Assembly (NCBI RefSeq): GCF_034424625.1
Contig: NZ_CP139976.1
Coordinates: forward strand, 6,200,001 to 6,264,000
Length of the DNA stretch: 64,000 nucleotides
Source of the DNA: Janthinobacterium lividum
GTDB lineage: Bacteria; Pseudomonadota; Gammaproteobacteria; Burkholderiales; Burkholderiaceae_D
Reading direction: 5' to 3'
The translations under genes and the position numbers were made by a program. Numbering within the stretch: position 1 is the first letter of the stretch; every line of letters begins with the position of its first letter. The notes beneath the pieces are model-generated. The model saw only the letters and a program-made list of their open reading frames with translations. It was not told the origin of the DNA and did no database searches. Positions 27,001-38,230 of the stretch are shown one piece after another.

Positions 27001-27037
27001 GGGGCTAAAAAAGCATTATGCAATGCTTTATCGCCCC
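27001..27037 (-). terminator. Terminator-like hairpin between tgt and yajC
   Basis: On the minus strand AAAGCATT-GCAT-AATGCTTT is followed by more T, with an outer GGGGC/GCCCC stem. It lies about 65 bases after the tgt stop. It could end or attenuate the queA-tgt transcript before yajC. Confidence 0.6.
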
Positions 27038-27101
27038 AGTCCAAGCACCAATACACAAAACTTCCGGCCATGCTGCCGCCAGAGCTCAAGCTAAGCTTTT
27101 C

Positions 27102-29298
<2,197 letters not shown>

Positions 29299-29476
29299 GC
29301 GTTTTGCTTCAAAAGTACATCAAAAATGATTAGGAGTGCGCAATGGAACATCTGGCACTATACTGTGCGCCTATACAGGCATTACAATAATCCGCCGCAA
29401 CAATTTACAACTGCGGTACGCACAGGGTGTGCCGGACAACCCTCTATTTTACGCTAGCGGCACAAAAATCTCCGAT

Positions 29477-31579
29477 ATGTCCGAACCCAAGCCCGATCTT
29501 CCTCCCGCAGCCAAGCCGGCCGCGAAGCCGAAAGCCGTCAAAAAAGTGGTCAGCACGGAAAGCCGGCTGGCCAAACTGGGCTTGCGCACGGATATGGACC
29601 TGGTGCTGCACCTGCCGATGCGCTACGAGGATGAAACCAAGGTCTACACGATACGCGACGCCTGCCTGCGCGGCGGCGAGTCGTGGCAAGTGGAAGGCGT
29701 CGTCACCAAGTGCGAAGTCAATTTCAAGCCGCGCAAGCAATTGCTGGTGACGATCGCCGACGAAACGGGCAATTTGCTGCTGCGCTTCATGAATTTCTAC
29801 GGCAGCCAGGTCAAGCAGCTGGCCGAAGGCACGCGGGTACGCGCGCGCGCCGAACTCAAACACGGCTTTTTCGGCGCAGAGATGGTGCACCCGACGTATA
29901 AGGTGGTCAACGAGGGCGCGCCGCTGCCCACGGCCCTGACGCCCGTGTATCCGTCCGGCGAAGGGCTGTCGCAGCACGTCTTGCGGCGCGAAATCGCCGA
30001 CGCCATGCGCCGCATCGACTGGCAGGATACCTTGCCCGATCACCTGCTGCGCGAGATGCAGCTGTCGCCTTTCCGCGCCGCCGTGCACCTGCTGCACTAT
30101 CCGCCGCAGGACATCGATGAAAGCGCGCTGATGGACCGCTCGCATCCGGCCTGGGTGCGCATGAAGTTCGATGAGCTGCTGGCGCAGCAGCTGTCGCTGA
30201 AACGCGCCCAGCGCGCGCGCCGCTCGAAAGGCGCCGCTTCCCTGCCCATCGTCGGCACGCTGTCGGATGCCTTTGGCGCCGCCCTGCCCTTCAAGCTGAC
30301 GGGCGCTCAGGCCCGCGTGCTCGATGAAATCCGCGCCGACCTGCGCCAGCCGTATCCGATGCAGCGCCTGCTGCAAGGGGACGTCGGCAGCGGCAAGACG
30401 GTGGTGGCGGCGTTGTCCGCCACGCAAGCCATCGACAGCGGCTACCAGGCAGCGCTGATGGCGCCCACGGAGATTCTGGCCGAACAGCACTTCCGCAAGA
30501 TCGCCGCCTGGATGGAGCCGCTGGGCGTGAAGGTGGCCTGGCTGACGGGCAGCCTGAAGAAAAAGGAAAAGACGGCGGCACTGGCCCTGATCGAATCGGG
30601 CGAAGCGCAGCTGGTGATCGGCACGCATGCGCTGATCCAGGATAACGTGCTGTTTGCCAAACTGGGCCTGGTCATCGTCGACGAGCAGCACCGCTTCGGC
30701 GTGGGCCAGCGCCTGACCCTGCGCAACAAGGGCGACAGCGCGGCCGTGCCGCACCAGCTAATGATGTCGGCCACGCCCATCCCGCGCACCCTGGCCATGA
30801 CCTATTACGCCGACCTGGAAGTGTCGGTGATCGACGAGCTGCCGCCGGGACGCAGTCCCATCGTCACGCGCGCCATCGACCAGAACCGACGCGACGAAGT
30901 CATCGCCCGCGTGTATGCGGCCGCGCTGGAGGGCCGGCAGGTGTACTGGGTCTGCCCCCTGATCGAAGAATCGGAAGCACTGCAGCTGCAGACAGCCACC
31001 GACACCTACATGATGCTGGCCGAAGCCTTGCCCGCGCTGCAGGTGGGCCTCGTGCACGGACGTTTGAAACCGGCGGAAAAGCAGGAGGTGATGGACGCCT
31101 TCATTGCCGGCCATATCCACGTGCTGGTGGCCACCACCGTCATCGAAGTGGGCGTCGACGTGCCGAACGCCTCGCTGATGGTGATCGAGCACGCCGAGCG
31201 TTTTGGATTGTCGCAGCTGCACCAGCTGCGCGGCCGCGTGGGACGCGGCTCGGCGGCCAGCGTCTGCCTGCTGCTGTATCAGGGCCCCTTGGGCGGCGTG
31301 GCGCGCCAGCGTTTGATGACCATGCGCGAAACGACGGACGGTTTTGAAATCGCCCGCCGCGACCTGGAAATCCGCGGCCCCGGCGAATTTCTTGGCGCGC
31401 GCCAGTCCGGCCAGGCCATGCTGCGCTTCGCCGACCTGGAAACGGATCAATGGTTAGTAGATCAGGCGCGCGACGTGGCGCACGACCTGCTGCATGCCAC
31501 CACGGCGGCTGCCGCGACCACCGTGGAAGCGCACCTGGCGCGCTGGCTAGGTGGAAAAGAGGAGTTCCTGAAGGTGTAA
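29477..31579 (+). CDS. recG: ATP-dependent DNA helicase RecG
   Basis: A protein of 700 residues that reverses stalled forks and branch-migrates Holliday junctions. The N-terminal wedge domain (about 60-170) is followed by helicase motifs: Walker A GDVGSGKT, motif II VDEQHRFG, MSATPIPRTLAMT, and motif VI QLRGRVGRGS. An N-terminal Ala/Lys/Pro-rich extension precedes the family core. The start at 29477 is preferred; the frame is open to 29336 but the added residues have no family match, and no strong ribosome site is seen for either. Confidence 0.96.
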   Translation: MSEPKPDLPPAAKPAAKPKAVKKVVSTESRLAKLGLRTDMDLVLHLPMRYEDETKVYTIRDACLRGGESWQVEGVVTKCEVNFKPRKQLLVTIADETGNLLLRFMNFYGSQVKQLAEGTRVRARAELKHGFFGAEMVHPTYKVVNEGAPLPTALTPVYPSGEGLSQHVLRREIADAMRRIDWQDTLPDHLLREMQLSPFRAAVHLLHYPPQDIDESALMDRSHPAWVRMKFDELLAQQLSLKRAQRARRSKGAASLPIVGTLSDAFGAALPFKLTGAQARVLDEIRADLRQPYPMQRLLQGDVGSGKTVVAALSATQAIDSGYQAALMAPTEILAEQHFRKIAAWMEPLGVKVAWLTGSLKKKEKTAALALIESGEAQLVIGTHALIQDNVLFAKLGLVIVDEQHRFGVGQRLTLRNKGDSAAVPHQLMMSATPIPRTLAMTYYADLEVSVIDELPPGRSPIVTRAIDQNRRDEVIARVYAAALEGRQVYWVCPLIEESEALQLQTATDTYMMLAEALPALQVGLVHGRLKPAEKQEVMDAFIAGHIHVLVATTVIEVGVDVPNASLMVIEHAERFGLSQLHQLRGRVGRGSAASVCLLLYQGPLGGVARQRLMTMRETTDGFEIARRDLEIRGPGEFLGARQSGQAMLRFADLETDQWLVDQARDVAHDLLHATTAAAATTVEAHLARWLGGKEEFLKV

Positions 31580-31589
31580 ATCGGGTATT

Positions 31590-31648
31590 GTCGGATTACG
31601 CACATACGCAAACGGTAGGTCGGATTAGGCCGCAGGCCGTAATCCGAC
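31590..31648 (+). repeat. REP palindrome and half REP downstream of the RAYT gene
   Basis: A complete REP at 31615-31648: the leading tetranucleotide GTAG, then the palindrome GTCGGATTA-GGCC-GCA-GGCC-G-TAATCCGAC. Just to its left, GTCGGATTA at 31590-31598 is a half REP in the other orientation. The two are separated by ACGCACATACGC, a spacer also found between the REPs upstream of the transposase. Confidence 0.85.
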
Positions 31649-31665
31649 AACATTGTTGGCTTCGT

Positions 31666-32157
31666 TCACTCCCGCCCAACACCGGCCACGTCCACACCAT
31701 CCCCGCCCCAATCCGCGGCACACCATCCCAACGCCACGTACAGGTGAAAACTGGAATGCGGCCAATCCATGACCTTGCTCACAAGCCCATGCTTGACAGG
31801 GTTGTAATGGATGTAATCGACATGCTTGGCAAAGTCTCGCGCATCGCGCAAGACGTGTTCCCAATACCGCTGCTGCCAGACATTTTCAATATCGCTGTGC
31901 TTGCTGAACCATGTCTTGATCAGCCTCCAGCGCGTCATGAAATCAGCATCACTATCTGGCAAGGTCCAGATGCAGTGCAGATGAACGGGCAGGATGACGA
32001 TGGCGTCGATATCGAATGGCCGCTTATGGCGTACGGCGCGGACAGCATTCCGCAGCAAATCCACGGCAGTGGCAGTAGCAAAAACGGGCCGGCGGTGTGC
32101 CGTCACCACCGTGAAGAAAAAGCTGCCGCCTGGCTGGAATGCGCGTCGGTATTGCAT
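31666..32157 (-). CDS. rayT: REP-associated tyrosine transposase (RAYT, TnpA_REP)
   Basis: A protein of 163 residues of the IS200/IS605-like Y1 transposase group that processes REP sequences. Motifs are VILPVHLHCIW, with His59 and His61 as the HUH pair, and DYIHYNPVKHGLV, with candidate catalytic tyrosines Tyr115 and Tyr118. The C-terminal WPHSSFHLYVALGWCAADWGG is typical of the family. REP palindromes lie on both sides with the GTAG tetranucleotide that RAYTs are known to recognise. The frame is intact, so it may be active. It is convergent with recG. Confidence 0.92.
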   Translation of the reverse strand: MQYRRAFQPGGSFFFTVVTAHRRPVFATATAVDLLRNAVRAVRHKRPFDIDAIVILPVHLHCIWTLPDSDADFMTRWRLIKTWFSKHSDIENVWQQRYWEHVLRDARDFAKHVDYIHYNPVKHGLVSKVMDWPHSSFHLYVALGWCAADWGGDGVDVAGVGRE

Positions 32158-32172
32158 AGTTTCATGGGTGTT

Positions 32173-32315
32173 GTCGGATTACGGCCTTGCGGCCTAATCG
32201 CTATGGCTTTTCCTGGTTCCCGGTGTTGTCGGATTACGGCCTTGCGGCCTAATCCGACCTACGCACATATGCGGCGGCAGGTCGGGTAGGTCGGATTAAC
32301 GTAGCGTAATCCGAC
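32173..32315 (-). repeat. REP cluster (BIME-like) upstream of the RAYT gene
   Basis: Three units: a truncated REP at 32173-32199, minus orientation; a full REP at 32228-32262, minus orientation, with GTAG at its 5' end; and a shorter-stem REP at 32286-32315, plus orientation, with a different tip (ACGTAGCG). The last two face each other across ACGCACATATGC. A further half site, TAATCCG, is near 32324. Confidence 0.85.
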
Positions 32316-32362
32316 TTCCAGCATAATCCGGCTTTTCACAATCTACCTTGCGCCCGCGCATC

Positions 32363-32488
32363 CTACATGCACATCCAGAAGCGGTTCGCCAGGTCGAGCA
32401 TGAAGTCGGGCCGCAGATAGGCCAGGAAGACGATGGCAAGCAGCGCGGCGCCAGCCAGGCGCCACAGCCATGTGCGCCAGCTGCCCAT
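32363..32488 (-). CDS. Small membrane protein coupled to the MFS gene (41 residues)
   Basis: Its ATG overlaps the MFS stop as TAATG. The peptide has a basic, Trp-rich N-terminus (MGSWRTWLWRLAG) then a single hydrophobic segment (AALLAIVFLAYL) and a short tail ending RFWMCM. Start, overlap and one clear membrane span argue that it is real. No family recognised. It may be a small partner of the transporter; that is inference from position only. Confidence 0.6.
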   Translation of the reverse strand: MGSWRTWLWRLAGAALLAIVFLAYLRPDFMLDLANRFWMCM

Positions 32489-33702
32489 TACGCGGCCACC
32501 GCCGCGCGCTTGACGGCGCGCTCGTCGATCGGCAGGTTGATCAGCGCGGCCAGCAAGCCCAGGCCGATGGTGATCATCCATACGACGTGGTAACTGCCCT
32601 GGTGCTCGTACAGATAGCCGCCCAGCCACGCACCGAGGAAACTGCCCACCTGGTGCGAGAAGAACACCATCCCGGCCAGCATCGACAAGTGCTTCACGCC
32701 GAAGATCCCGGCGATGATGCCGTTCGTCAGCGGCACGGTCGACAGCCACAGCACGCCCATGCCAGCGGCGAACAGGTACACGGACCACGCCGACAATGGG
32801 GCCAGCAGGAAGACGGTGATGACCACGGCGCGCGTCACGTAGATGGCTGACAGCAGATAGCGCTTGGCGATTTTCCCGCCGAATTTACCCGCGTAGTAGG
32901 AGCCGACGATGTTGAACAGGCCGATCAGCGCCAGCGCCGTGACGGCGATGTTCGGATTCATCAGGCCCTGATCCTTCAGGTAGGCCGGCAAGTGCACGCC
33001 GATGAAGACCAGCTGGAAACCGCAGACAAAATACCCTGCCAGCAGCAGCCAGAACGAGCGGTTGGCGATGGCTTCGCTGAAGGCGGCGCCAACGCTTTGC
33101 TGCGGGCCGCTGGCGTGCGAGACGGGCGGCTCGCGCAGATAGAAGGCCATCGGGATCATCGCCAGCAGCACCAGCGCGGCCAGCACATAAAAGGCGTTTT
33201 GCCAGCCCACGGCGGAAATCAGTTGCTGCTCGACCGGCATCATGAGGAACTGGCCGAACGAGCCGGCCGCCGACGAAATGCCGAAGGCCCATGAGCGCTG
33301 CTCGGGCGGCGCGCTGCGGCCGATGATGCCGCTGATGGCGCCAAAGGCCGTGCAGGCCAGCGCCAGGCCGATGAAGATGCCCGAGCCGACGATGAACAGG
33401 GTCGGTTGCGTCACCAGCGCCATCCACACGAGGCCCGCCATGTAGCTGATGGCACCGATGATGACGACGCGCATGGTGCCGAAACGGTCGGCCGCCATGC
33501 CGGCGAACGGGCCGAAGACGCCCCACATCAGGTTTTGCATGGCCAGCGCCAGCGAATACGTTTCGCGCGTCCAGCCATTGGCTTGCGAGATCGGCTGCAT
33601 CCAGAAGCCCAGGCCGTGGCGCACGCCCATCGCCAGGGTCAGGACGACGCCGCTGGCGATGAGGACAGTTTTCAGGCTGGGACGGGATGAGTGCAATGTC
33701 AT
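32488..33702 (-). CDS. MFS transporter
   Basis: An inner-membrane protein of 404 residues with about twelve hydrophobic segments. The start ASGVVLTLAMGVRHGLGFWM and the loop between segments 2 and 3 (GMAADRFGTMRVVIIGA) follow the major facilitator pattern. C-terminal half includes HLSMLAGMVFFSHQVGSFLGAWLGG. It resembles the oxalate/formate and monocarboxylate-type groups of the superfamily, but the substrate is not clear. It overlaps the upstream oxidoreductase gene by ATGA and the downstream small ORF by TAATG. Confidence 0.88.
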   Translation of the reverse strand: MTLHSSRPSLKTVLIASGVVLTLAMGVRHGLGFWMQPISQANGWTRETYSLALAMQNLMWGVFGPFAGMAADRFGTMRVVIIGAISYMAGLVWMALVTQPTLFIVGSGIFIGLALACTAFGAISGIIGRSAPPEQRSWAFGISSAAGSFGQFLMMPVEQQLISAVGWQNAFYVLAALVLLAMIPMAFYLREPPVSHASGPQQSVGAAFSEAIANRSFWLLLAGYFVCGFQLVFIGVHLPAYLKDQGLMNPNIAVTALALIGLFNIVGSYYAGKFGGKIAKRYLLSAIYVTRAVVITVFLLAPLSAWSVYLFAAGMGVLWLSTVPLTNGIIAGIFGVKHLSMLAGMVFFSHQVGSFLGAWLGGYLYEHQGSYHVVWMITIGLGLLAALINLPIDERAVKRAAVAA

Positions 33703-34703
33703 GGAGTTCCTGATGACGCCTGGTCGGCGCTGTAGACGAGACCGATCTGGCCGCGCATGGTGTCAAGGTTGTGCATCAGCGCCACGCTGTCGGCGTGCGG
33801 CATGACGGGGCTTTCCAGCAGGCCGGCGCGGATGCAGCGCATCGCTTCGATCGCCTCGTGCGCGTAGCCGTTGCCCAGGTGCGGCGCGGCGACGACGCGG
33901 CGTTCGCCATCCATCGTTTCGACGATCAGGTGATCGGGCTTGTAAAAACGGTTGGGCAGACGAATCCGTCCCAGGCTGCCGGAAATGGTCATTTCCGTGG
34001 GCGTTTGCGCGCGCAGGCTGCAGGCGCAGGACGAGGTGCCGCCGCCCGCGTGGCGCAGCGAAAACACCACCTGCTCATCGACGCCGGTGGCGCCCAGCTC
34101 GGCCAGCGCCTGCACCTGCGATACGGGGCCGAGGAAGAAGGCTGCCATCGACAGCGGGTAGATACCCACGTCGAGCAGTGCACCGCCTCCGAGTGCGGGA
34201 TTAAACATGCGGTGCTCGGGCGGGAAATTGGCGACAAAGCCGATATCGGCCTGCACCTGCTGCAGCACGCCGATTTCGCCGCTGGCGATGATGCGCTGCG
34301 CTTCCTGCACGGCGGGCAGAAAACGGCTCCACATGGCTTCCATCAAGAACAGTTTTTTGTCGCGCGCCATATCGACCACGGCCTGCGCTTCGCGCGCGTT
34401 CATGGTGAATGGTTTTTCGCACACGACGTGCTTGCCGGCGGCCAGGCACATCAGGGCATTTTCCGCATGCAGGGTGTGCGGCGTGGCGATGTAGATCACG
34501 TCCACACCCGCGTCATCGGCCAGCGCCTGGTAGGAGCCGTGGCAGTGTGCGATGCCGAATTCGGCGCCAAACGCCTGTGCGCCAGCCTCGCTGCGCGAGG
34601 CGACCGCCACCAGTTGCGCACCGGGCGCATCGCGCAAGCCATTGGCCATCGCGCGGGCGATCTTTCCGGTACCGAGGATGCCCCAGCGGACGGTATTTTC
34701 CAT
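33699..34703 (-). CDS. Gfo/Idh/MocA family oxidoreductase
   Basis: A protein of 334 residues. The N-terminal Rossmann fold has VRWGILGTGKIARAMANGL, and the family motif around the catalytic lysine is AGKHVVCEKPFTMN. The C-terminal alpha/beta domain contains GGGALLDVGIYPLSMAAFFLG. Relatives act on sugars, inositols or dihydrodiols, using NAD(P). The start at 34703 fits the fold and lies one base after the DUF3025 stop (TAGCATG). Its TGA overlaps the MFS start. An MFS partner suggests uptake and oxidation of the same compound, unproven. Confidence 0.9.
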   Translation of the reverse strand: MENTVRWGILGTGKIARAMANGLRDAPGAQLVAVASRSEAGAQAFGAEFGIAHCHGSYQALADDAGVDVIYIATPHTLHAENALMCLAAGKHVVCEKPFTMNAREAQAVVDMARDKKLFLMEAMWSRFLPAVQEAQRIIASGEIGVLQQVQADIGFVANFPPEHRMFNPALGGGALLDVGIYPLSMAAFFLGPVSQVQALAELGATGVDEQVVFSLRHAGGGTSSCACSLRAQTPTEMTISGSLGRIRLPNRFYKPDHLIVETMDGERRVVAAPHLGNGYAHEAIEAMRCIRAGLLESPVMPHADSVALMHNLDTMRGQIGLVYSADQASSGTP

Positions 34704-34704
34704 G

Positions 34705-35523
34705 CTATTGATCTCTTTCTGCGCCAGCCACCTTGCGCTTCGGGCGGAACACCGCCGCGTCATTGTAAAAGTCGTCGTCCTGGCCTTCGCACCAGCCGGG
34801 CAAACCGAGCACGGGCAGCGGCGTGAAGTCCGCCGTGGTGAGGCCTTGTTGCGCCAGGTCTTGCGCCACCCGCTCGTCGAGCCAGGCGCGGCGTGCCGCA
34901 TCGTCGAGCGCAAAGTAGGCGTCGCCGGCGAAGATCACGCGCGTGTGCGCCGTGATGGCCTTGCGCGGCGCCACCAGTTTTTCCATCAGCGCGTGGCCGA
35001 ACAGCCAGATATCGGCGTCGCCGCCAGCGCCAAACCTGTCGCGCTGCGCGATAAACGCGCTGCGCCAGTCGTGCCCGCGCAACGCCGCTTCCAGCATGCG
35101 CCCCGCATCGCTGTCGCGCAGCACCAGCAAGGCGGAATTTTCGTCAAAAATTGTCGCGCCATCGCGCGCGGGACCGCGCGATTTGCCGACGCCGGACAGG
35201 GCGATCTGCGCCGCCTGCAGCGCATTCAATTGCCGCTTGATGCGGGGGAAGGTGAGCCACACGAGCGCGTTGAAAAAGTCGTGCAGATTGTCGCGCGTGG
35301 GCACGCCGCCCGTCGCGCCGATGAACTCCTCGTAGGCCACGCCTTCGGGCAGGTCCGCTTGTGGCACGAAGGCCAGCGGCAAGCCGGAGGGATTGCGCAA
35401 GTCCAGCGCCCTCGCCCGTCCGTTCAGCGCGGCGATCACCGTGTCGCGCTGCAGGTCCAGCTGCCGTCGCGCCGGCAGCACCGTGGCAAACCAGGGGCGG
35501 CTCCAGTCTATCGATGGCAGCAT
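34705..35523 (-). CDS. DUF3025 family protein
   Basis: A soluble protein of 272 residues. Family segments are IDWSRPWFATVLPARRQL at the start, NLHDFFNALVWLTFPRIKRQLN in the middle, and LPVLGLPGWCEGQDDDFYND-like near the C-terminus. Function is unknown. The HDFFNALVW segment is the most conserved part of the family. It starts seven bases after the pyrC stop and ends one base before the next gene, so it belongs to the same transcript. Confidence 0.88.
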   Translation of the reverse strand: MLPSIDWSRPWFATVLPARRQLDLQRDTVIAALNGRARALDLRNPSGLPLAFVPQADLPEGVAYEEFIGATGGVPTRDNLHDFFNALVWLTFPRIKRQLNALQAAQIALSGVGKSRGPARDGATIFDENSALLVLRDSDAGRMLEAALRGHDWRSAFIAQRDRFGAGGDADIWLFGHALMEKLVAPRKAITAHTRVIFAGDAYFALDDAARRAWLDERVAQDLAQQGLTTADFTPLPVLGLPGWCEGQDDDFYNDAAVFRPKRKVAGAERDQ

Positions 35524-35530
35524 GGAGCGC

Positions 35531-36595
35531 TTAGACCATTTTCCAGTTGATCTGCTCGCCCGCGTTGAGCGGAATCACGTGGCTGTCGCCCAGCGGCAGC
35601 GACGCCGGCAAGGTCCAGCTTTCGCGCTTCAGGGTGATGGTGTCCGTGTTGCGCGGCACGCCGTAGAATGCCGGGCCGTGGAAGCTGGCAAACGCTTCCA
35701 GCTTGTCGAGCGCGCCGGCCCGCTCGAACGCTTCCGCATACATTTCCATCGCGTGCAGGGCCGTGTAGCAGCCGGCGCAGCCGCAGGCCATTTCCTTGGC
35801 GCCTTGCGCGTGCGGCGCCGAATCGGTGCCGAGGAAGAAGCGCTCGTCGCCGCTGGCGGCGGCCGTCATCAGGGCCAGGCGGTGCTCTTCGCGCTTGAGG
35901 ATGGGCAGACAGTAGTAATGGGGACGGATGCCGCCCTTGAAAATCTCGTTGCGGTTGTACAGCAGATGATGCGCCGTGATGGTGGCGGCGATCGGGCCTT
36001 CCGCTTCGGCCACGTACTGCGCCGCATCCTTGGTGGTGATGTGCTCGAACACGACGGACAGGGCCGGGAAGGCGCTGCGCAGCGGACGCATCACGCGCTC
36101 GATGAAGACGGCTTCGCGGTCGAAAATGTCGATTTCCGGGTCCGTCACTTCACCGTGCACGAGGAAGGGCATGCCCACTTCCTGCATCACTTCGAGCACC
36201 TTGTAGCAATTCTTCAAATCCGTCACGCCCAGGTCTGAATTCGTCGTGGCGCCAGCCGGATACAATTTGACGGCCTGCACGATGCCGCTATCTTGCGCGC
36301 GGCGGATTTCGTCGGGCGAGGTGTTGTTCGTCAGGTACAGCACCATCAGCGGATCGAAGTTCACGCCCTCCGGCACGGCGGCCAGGATGCGCTCGCGGTA
36401 GGCGCTAGCATCGGCCGTGGTGGTGACGGGCGGTTTCAGGTTCGGCATGACGATGGCGCGGCCGAACTGGCGCGCGCTGTGCGGCAGCACGCTGGCCATG
36501 ACGGCGCCGTCGCGCAGGTGCAAATGCCAGTCGTCAGGACGGGTGATGGTGATGGAAGATGGAACGGCGGCTGGGGTGTGATCGAGTGTGGACAT
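35531..36595 (-). CDS. pyrC: Dihydroorotase
   Basis: A protein of 354 residues, class II dihydroorotase, third step of pyrimidine synthesis (carbamoyl-aspartate to dihydroorotate). Zinc ligands are in [10 protein letters not shown], the carbamylated lysine in [14 protein letters not shown], further histidines in LVHGEV and FEHITT, and the catalytic aspartate in [14 protein letters not shown]. Length is standard. It heads a chain of five closely spaced genes. The start fits the family; the first ten residues are a short extension. Confidence 0.97.
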   Translation of the reverse strand: MSTLDHTPAAVPSSITITRPDDWHLHLRDGAVMASVLPHSARQFGRAIVMPNLKPPVTTTADASAYRERILAAVPEGVNFDPLMVLYLTNNTSPDEIRRAQDSGIVQAVKLYPAGATTNSDLGVTDLKNCYKVLEVMQEVGMPFLVHGEVTDPEIDIFDREAVFIERVMRPLRSAFPALSVVFEHITTKDAAQYVAEAEGPIAATITAHHLLYNRNEIFKGGIRPHYYCLPILKREEHRLALMTAAASGDERFFLGTDSAPHAQGAKEMACGCAGCYTALHAMEMYAEAFERAGALDKLEAFASFHGPAFYGVPRNTDTITLKRESWTLPASLPLGDSHVIPLNAGEQINWKMV

Positions 36596-36696
36596 GGCGG
36601 CTGCTCTCAGGCGGTCATTGCGGATAGCGCCATTTTACCAGCCGCGGGGCGGCTTCGCAGTCAATGGACGCCTGCGCCTGCTGCCTGCCTGACAAC

Positions 36697-36720
36697 AAAA
36701 CGGCCGGTATCACCCGGCCG
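36697..36720 (-). terminator. Rho-independent terminator after the amidohydrolase gene
   Basis: On the minus strand CGGCCGG and CCGGCCG pair around six bases and are followed by TTTTGTT. It lies about 25 bases beyond the amidohydrolase stop at 36745. Confidence 0.75.
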
Positions 36721-36744
36721 CTTGCGGCATCAGAACGAAGAACA

Positions 36745-38202
36745 TCAGGACTTGGCCGGCGCCGTCTCCTGTTTGGCCACCCAGGCGCGAATATCGGCCA
36801 GCATCCGGTCCAGCGCGGCGCGGTCGTACACGTGGCCGCGGCTGACCACCAGGCGGATCTGGCGCGTGGCGCCGATGTCCTGCAGCGGGTTCGCGTCGAG
36901 CACCAGCAGGTCGGCCGCCTTGCCGGCCGCCACGCTGCCGTAGCGATTCAGCTTGCCCAGGAAGCGGGGTCCGTTGATGACCGCCGACTGCAAGGCTTGC
37001 TGCGGCGTCAGTCCATACTGCACGTACAGGCCGATTTCATCGTGCAGGGCCTGGCCAGGATAGTCGAAGGAATTCAAGAATCCCGCATCGGTGCCGGCGA
37101 TGATGCTCATGCCCTGCTGCTGCAAAATCGGCAGCAGCTTGGCCGATTGCTCGAACTGCGCATGGCGCTGGGCGATGGCTTCCGGGCCATCCTTGGCGGC
37201 GCGCTGCACGCGCCAGTCGTAGGTGGCGCGCAAGCCCTTGCCGATGTATTGCAGGGCCGGATCGTGCGTGTGGTCTTCGCGGTCCAGGTAGGCCGTCACG
37301 CGCGAACCCCACAGGGTCGGCACGATGGCCGTGCCGCGCGCAGCCAGGTAGCTGAAGGCCTTGCGCGCCGTCGGCTCGTCGTAGCTTTGCAAGCTCTCGC
37401 GCATGGCTTCCTTGCCCGTCATCGCGCCGGCGGCCACCTTGGCCGTCAGCTCCTGCTCGCGCGGCGTGGTGGCGCGCAGCAAATACGATTGATGTTCGAT
37501 CGTGCCCAGGCCCGCATCGGCCATCTGCCCCAATGTCAGCTGCACGGGGATATGGCCCGAAGTGCGCATGCCCCGTTCGCGCGCCTGGCGCAGCGCTTCC
37601 AGGTACAGCTCCGGTTTCAGGGTATTTTCCGTGATCTTCACGAAGTCCACCTGCTGCGCCTGCAGGCCGTCCAGCGCGCGCGTGACTTCCTGCGGCGTGC
37701 CCACTTCGATGGTGCCCTTCCACAGCGGCTTGATGCCTTCCAGTTTCGCGCCAGAGGTAAAAATCGTCGGGCCTTGCAGCTGGCCCGCATTGATCTGCCG
37801 GCGCCACGCCAGCACCGTGTCGGGCAAGTCGCCCGAGCAATCGCGCACCGTGGTGATGCCATGCGCCAGGTACAAAGGCAGCAGCTGCTTGTTCTCGTCG
37901 ATCAGCTCGGGGCCGCCGCCAAAATGCACGTGCGTGTCCCACAGGCCCGGCATCAGGTATTTGCCGGGCAGGCGGATGGTCTGCTTCGGCGCGTAGCTGC
38001 GCAGCTGCGCGTCATCGACGACGGCGACGATGCTGTCGCCCTTGAGCAGCACGGTCTTGCCGCTGATGGTGCTACCGGCGGCAACGTCGATCAGGGTGGC
38101 GTCGCGCAGGGCGATGTCGACGGCGATCCTGTCTGCCGCGTGGGCATGGGCAAGCAGGCCCAGCGCCAGCATGGCGCCGGCTATTTGTTTCATGTCAGGC
38201 AT
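36745..38202 (-). CDS. Secreted amidohydrolase family protein
   Basis: A protein of 485 residues with a signal peptide (MKQIAGAMLALGLLAHAHA), so likely periplasmic. It has the metal-dependent hydrolase TIM barrel: DTHVHFGGG (two metal histidines), FVKITE (possible carbamylated lysine), SGHIP, TIEHQSYL and the catalytic aspartate in IAGTDAGF. Related enzymes hydrolyse dipeptides (prolidase-like) or cyclic amides. It starts at 38202, with an alternative ATG nine bases later. It sits next to a glutamate-type ABC importer; a link through peptide-derived amino acids is only a possibility. Confidence 0.88.
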   Translation of the reverse strand: MPDMKQIAGAMLALGLLAHAHAADRIAVDIALRDATLIDVAAGSTISGKTVLLKGDSIVAVVDDAQLRSYAPKQTIRLPGKYLMPGLWDTHVHFGGGPELIDENKQLLPLYLAHGITTVRDCSGDLPDTVLAWRRQINAGQLQGPTIFTSGAKLEGIKPLWKGTIEVGTPQEVTRALDGLQAQQVDFVKITENTLKPELYLEALRQARERGMRTSGHIPVQLTLGQMADAGLGTIEHQSYLLRATTPREQELTAKVAAGAMTGKEAMRESLQSYDEPTARKAFSYLAARGTAIVPTLWGSRVTAYLDREDHTHDPALQYIGKGLRATYDWRVQRAAKDGPEAIAQRHAQFEQSAKLLPILQQQGMSIIAGTDAGFLNSFDYPGQALHDEIGLYVQYGLTPQQALQSAVINGPRFLGKLNRYGSVAAGKAADLLVLDANPLQDIGATRQIRLVVSRGHVYDRAALDRMLADIRAWVAKQETAPAKS

Positions 38203-38230
38203 TCGTACTCAACTTCAAAGTGATGGAAAA

